DNA of 15,613 bases, taken from assembly GCA_030671095.1 (NCBI GenBank), contig DAOVAK010000017.1:1-15613 (forward strand). Direction: 5' to 3'. The DNA is from Deltaproteobacteria bacterium. Its GTDB lineage: Bacteria; Desulfobacterota; DSM-4660; Desulfatiglandales; HGW-15. Positions 15,301-15,613 of the stretch are shown here, in pieces. Position 1 is the stretch's first letter; the number at the start of each line of letters is the position of its first letter. The notes under the pieces were generated by a model. That model was not told the DNA's origin, made no database searches, and worked only from the letters and a program-made list of their open reading frames with translations. The translations under genes were made by a program, and so were the position numbers.

Positions 15301-15363
15301 GCAGATACCTACACCAACTGCCAGAACAAGCCATCCGACAAGAATAGCCCTAAAAAGCCTCAC
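12322..15363 (-). CDS. Secreted M16 family peptidase with two M16 units (pitrilysin-like)
   Basis: This 1013-residue protein begins with a signal peptide (MRLFRAILVGWLVLAVGVG, cleavage near residue 23) and is predicted periplasmic. The first M16 unit carries the inverted zinc motif HLLEH (78-82), followed by MMFKGT. The segment EKEVVQRE (204-211) supplies the downstream glutamate ligand. The usual gap between motif and ligand, about 75 residues, is lengthened here by a charged helical insertion (about 93-145) likely to form a coiled coil. The second half, from about residue 550, repeats the fold with THVLRGSLIRGG where the zinc motif would be, so it is non-catalytic, as is normal for M16 pairs. 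The C-terminal LYTRLRDDLGFVYAAW is family-typical. The start is GTG at 15361-15363, with GGAGG at 15372-15376. The TraB gene follows after 29 bp. Confidence 0.94.
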   Translation of the reverse strand: MRLFRAILVGWLVLAVGVGICVAEDPASRIRLDVKEFKLNNGMQFLIVERPTTPQVACRVAIRAGSALEETGKTGIAHLLEHMMFKGTKNLGTSDFKKDQELQDQIEAAYQVVLAEEAKRHPDQALIESKLKQMERLRLEVQKIYVPQAFSSQLGRNGAVGVNAFTSKDQTQYVMSVPSDMVEQWFSIVSEQLFEPSWREFYVEKEVVQREWAFRYINNPNGAAWLDLEATAYMAHPYRNPVIGWKPDMEKYNTTDAIAFHKRYYNPSNAVCVLVGDVTLEQARSLAEIYFERYPAGNRAPEEVTREPLQKGPRQSVRFLKGARTPLVRIGFHTARMGTKDFYVLDAMTMILSQGRSARMIQNIVNKGLAVEAWAYNPDNRYGGMLILGGSPNEPEELKEKALSDEEKRQAYLKACKEVQRILLGEVERLKTELVSHRELQRIKKLNQRDFLDRMRSNEQLARTLATLEVQVGWHYMKTYLNKIAEVTPEEIRRVANKFVQTRNQNSVYIIPGGRPERPPEAYTEDRAVSGAAAAKMFRPKTLVNHSIYPTPLGWEHPLSFERHPEKIKYAKAETAQVEGATLFYLPDRELPLIDLTLLVKAGAVDVRDAKTGLTHVLRGSLIRGGTEKYSPAELALALDENAIQLSVSVHAEEALVSLSVMKDDWEKGLALLEEVLMRPRFDPRVVDVVKRQALIGLRRQGGDAQTVSSREAKIWHFKGHPYGRDPLHGLKTIPTITPDDLKEFIKAYFVPSNMVVAISGDIERGRATKGLKRLFQAFPEKRAPVRELDDPPETPPILALVHKPGQVQSQVALLLSSVKRTHPDYWKVSLLMNVFGGKDSLLYTRLRDDLGFVYAAWFYQTYRWKTGMLVGYIGCKSDRTGRAIQETVEIMKGLREHVPHKDLELKRLDALNSFVFNVDTPAELVEVYGRYYMRKEPLDTLERIQDAFMGASREELRALAGKLLEPEKLQVFVVADKTTSVRRKDGTQITLEQDLKDLAKSMGVPYTEIELR

Positions 15364-15371
15364 GCTTCATT

Positions 15372-15376
15372 CCTCC
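15372..15376 (-). promoter_or_regulatory. Ribosome binding site that fixes the GTG start of the M16 peptidase
   Basis: On the minus strand GGAGG stands 8 nt before GTG (15361-15363). The ATG just upstream on that strand is out of frame, so GTG is the start and gives an intact signal peptide. Confidence 0.75.
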
Positions 15377-15436
15377 CCTATTCGTTTGATTTTATCCCCC
15401 TACCTCCGTTCACAAAAGAGGGGCATCATTTCCCCA

Positions 15437-15613
15437 CTACTTGATCCGATACATTGGCCATTCTAAATGCGCCTTTTTGCAACGAGGGCACCTACCAGGT
15501 CGCGTGAACCGCCTTCTCTCTTCAAAGACATATCCACAGGCCAGGCACTGGAAAGGCAAAACGACGAGCTTCTTTTTCTGGGCGGCAAGAGAACGTGCAA
15601 TATGAGGTAGATG
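15437..15613 (-). CDS. C-terminus of an HTH/zinc-ribbon regulator (COG3357-like), cut by the window edge
   Basis: On the minus strand 58 codons run from the right edge to a TAG at 15437-15439. The protein reads HLPHIARSLAAQKKKLVV, then a zinc ribbon with two CxxC pairs: CLAC and, 15 residues on, CPRC. It ends LEWPMYRIK. The short LxHIxxSL helix, the CGYVF and RPGRCPRCK stretches and the aromatic last strand match what I recall of predicted transcriptional regulators with a winged-helix domain fused to a C-terminal zinc ribbon. The DNA-binding part would lie outside the window. The gene ends 73 bp before the M16 gene start, on the same strand, so cotranscription is possible. Confidence 0.75.
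   Translation of the reverse strand, partial: HLPHIARSLAAQKKKLVVLPFQCLACGYVFEERRRFTRPGRCPRCKKAHLEWPMYRIK

Noticed and set aside
15362..15370. ATG at 15368-15370 (minus strand) as the M16 start
   Set aside because: It is out of frame with the peptidase; the GTG at 15361-15363 has good ribosome binding site spacing and gives a proper signal peptide.

Overview
The window is bacterial chromosomal DNA, most likely from a Desulfobacterota (old Deltaproteobacteria) or related anaerobe. That placement is an inference from family content: an HTH/zinc-ribbon regulator tail, an HgdB-like dehydratase, a PflX-type radical SAM protein and a receiver protein with an FGP..W..DPEFW tail. No rRNA, tRNA or other taxonomic marker is present. 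Twelve protein genes look intact, one gene is broken at the left edge and one is cut off at the right edge. No CRISPR array, insertion sequence or phage gene was seen.

Left part, + strand (1-3584). A PilZ-domain gene is interrupted by an in-frame TAG. A stretch with no recognisable gene follows, then a well-formed sigma70-type promoter drives an AI-2E-family membrane transporter. Next come an orphan single-receiver response regulator, a 140-bp GC-rich palindromic repeat, and a class I fructose-1,6-bisphosphatase.

Middle, - strand (3598-8352). A tightly coupled three-gene set reads from right to left: PflX-like radical SAM protein, PPP-type phosphoesterase and HgdB-like 2-hydroxyacyl-CoA dehydratase family protein. 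The first junction is an overlap and the second has a 4-nt gap with the ribosome binding site of the third gene inside the second. To their right are two separate membrane-protein genes, a Bax inhibitor-1 family protein with a near-consensus promoter and a Ste24-like M48 peptidase.

Right part (8549-15613). A divergent + strand gene encodes a complete bifunctional 6-phosphofructo-2-kinase/fructose-2,6-bisphosphatase of the eukaryotic architecture. It is followed by a convergent intergenic region with two more short copies of the GC-rich repeat and a possible gene remnant. Four - strand genes finish the window: a WaaE-like family 2 glycosyltransferase, a TraB/PrgY-family membrane protein, a secreted double-domain M16 peptidase and the C-terminus of an HTH/zinc-ribbon regulator.

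The most notable content is the predicted fructose-2,6-bisphosphate enzyme about 5 kb from a class I FBPase. In eukaryotes that metabolite inhibits FBPase, so the window may hold both the maker/eraser and a target of a signal usually regarded as eukaryotic. The second point of interest is the coupled radical SAM/phosphoesterase/HgdB-like operon, which lacks the usual dehydratase activator.
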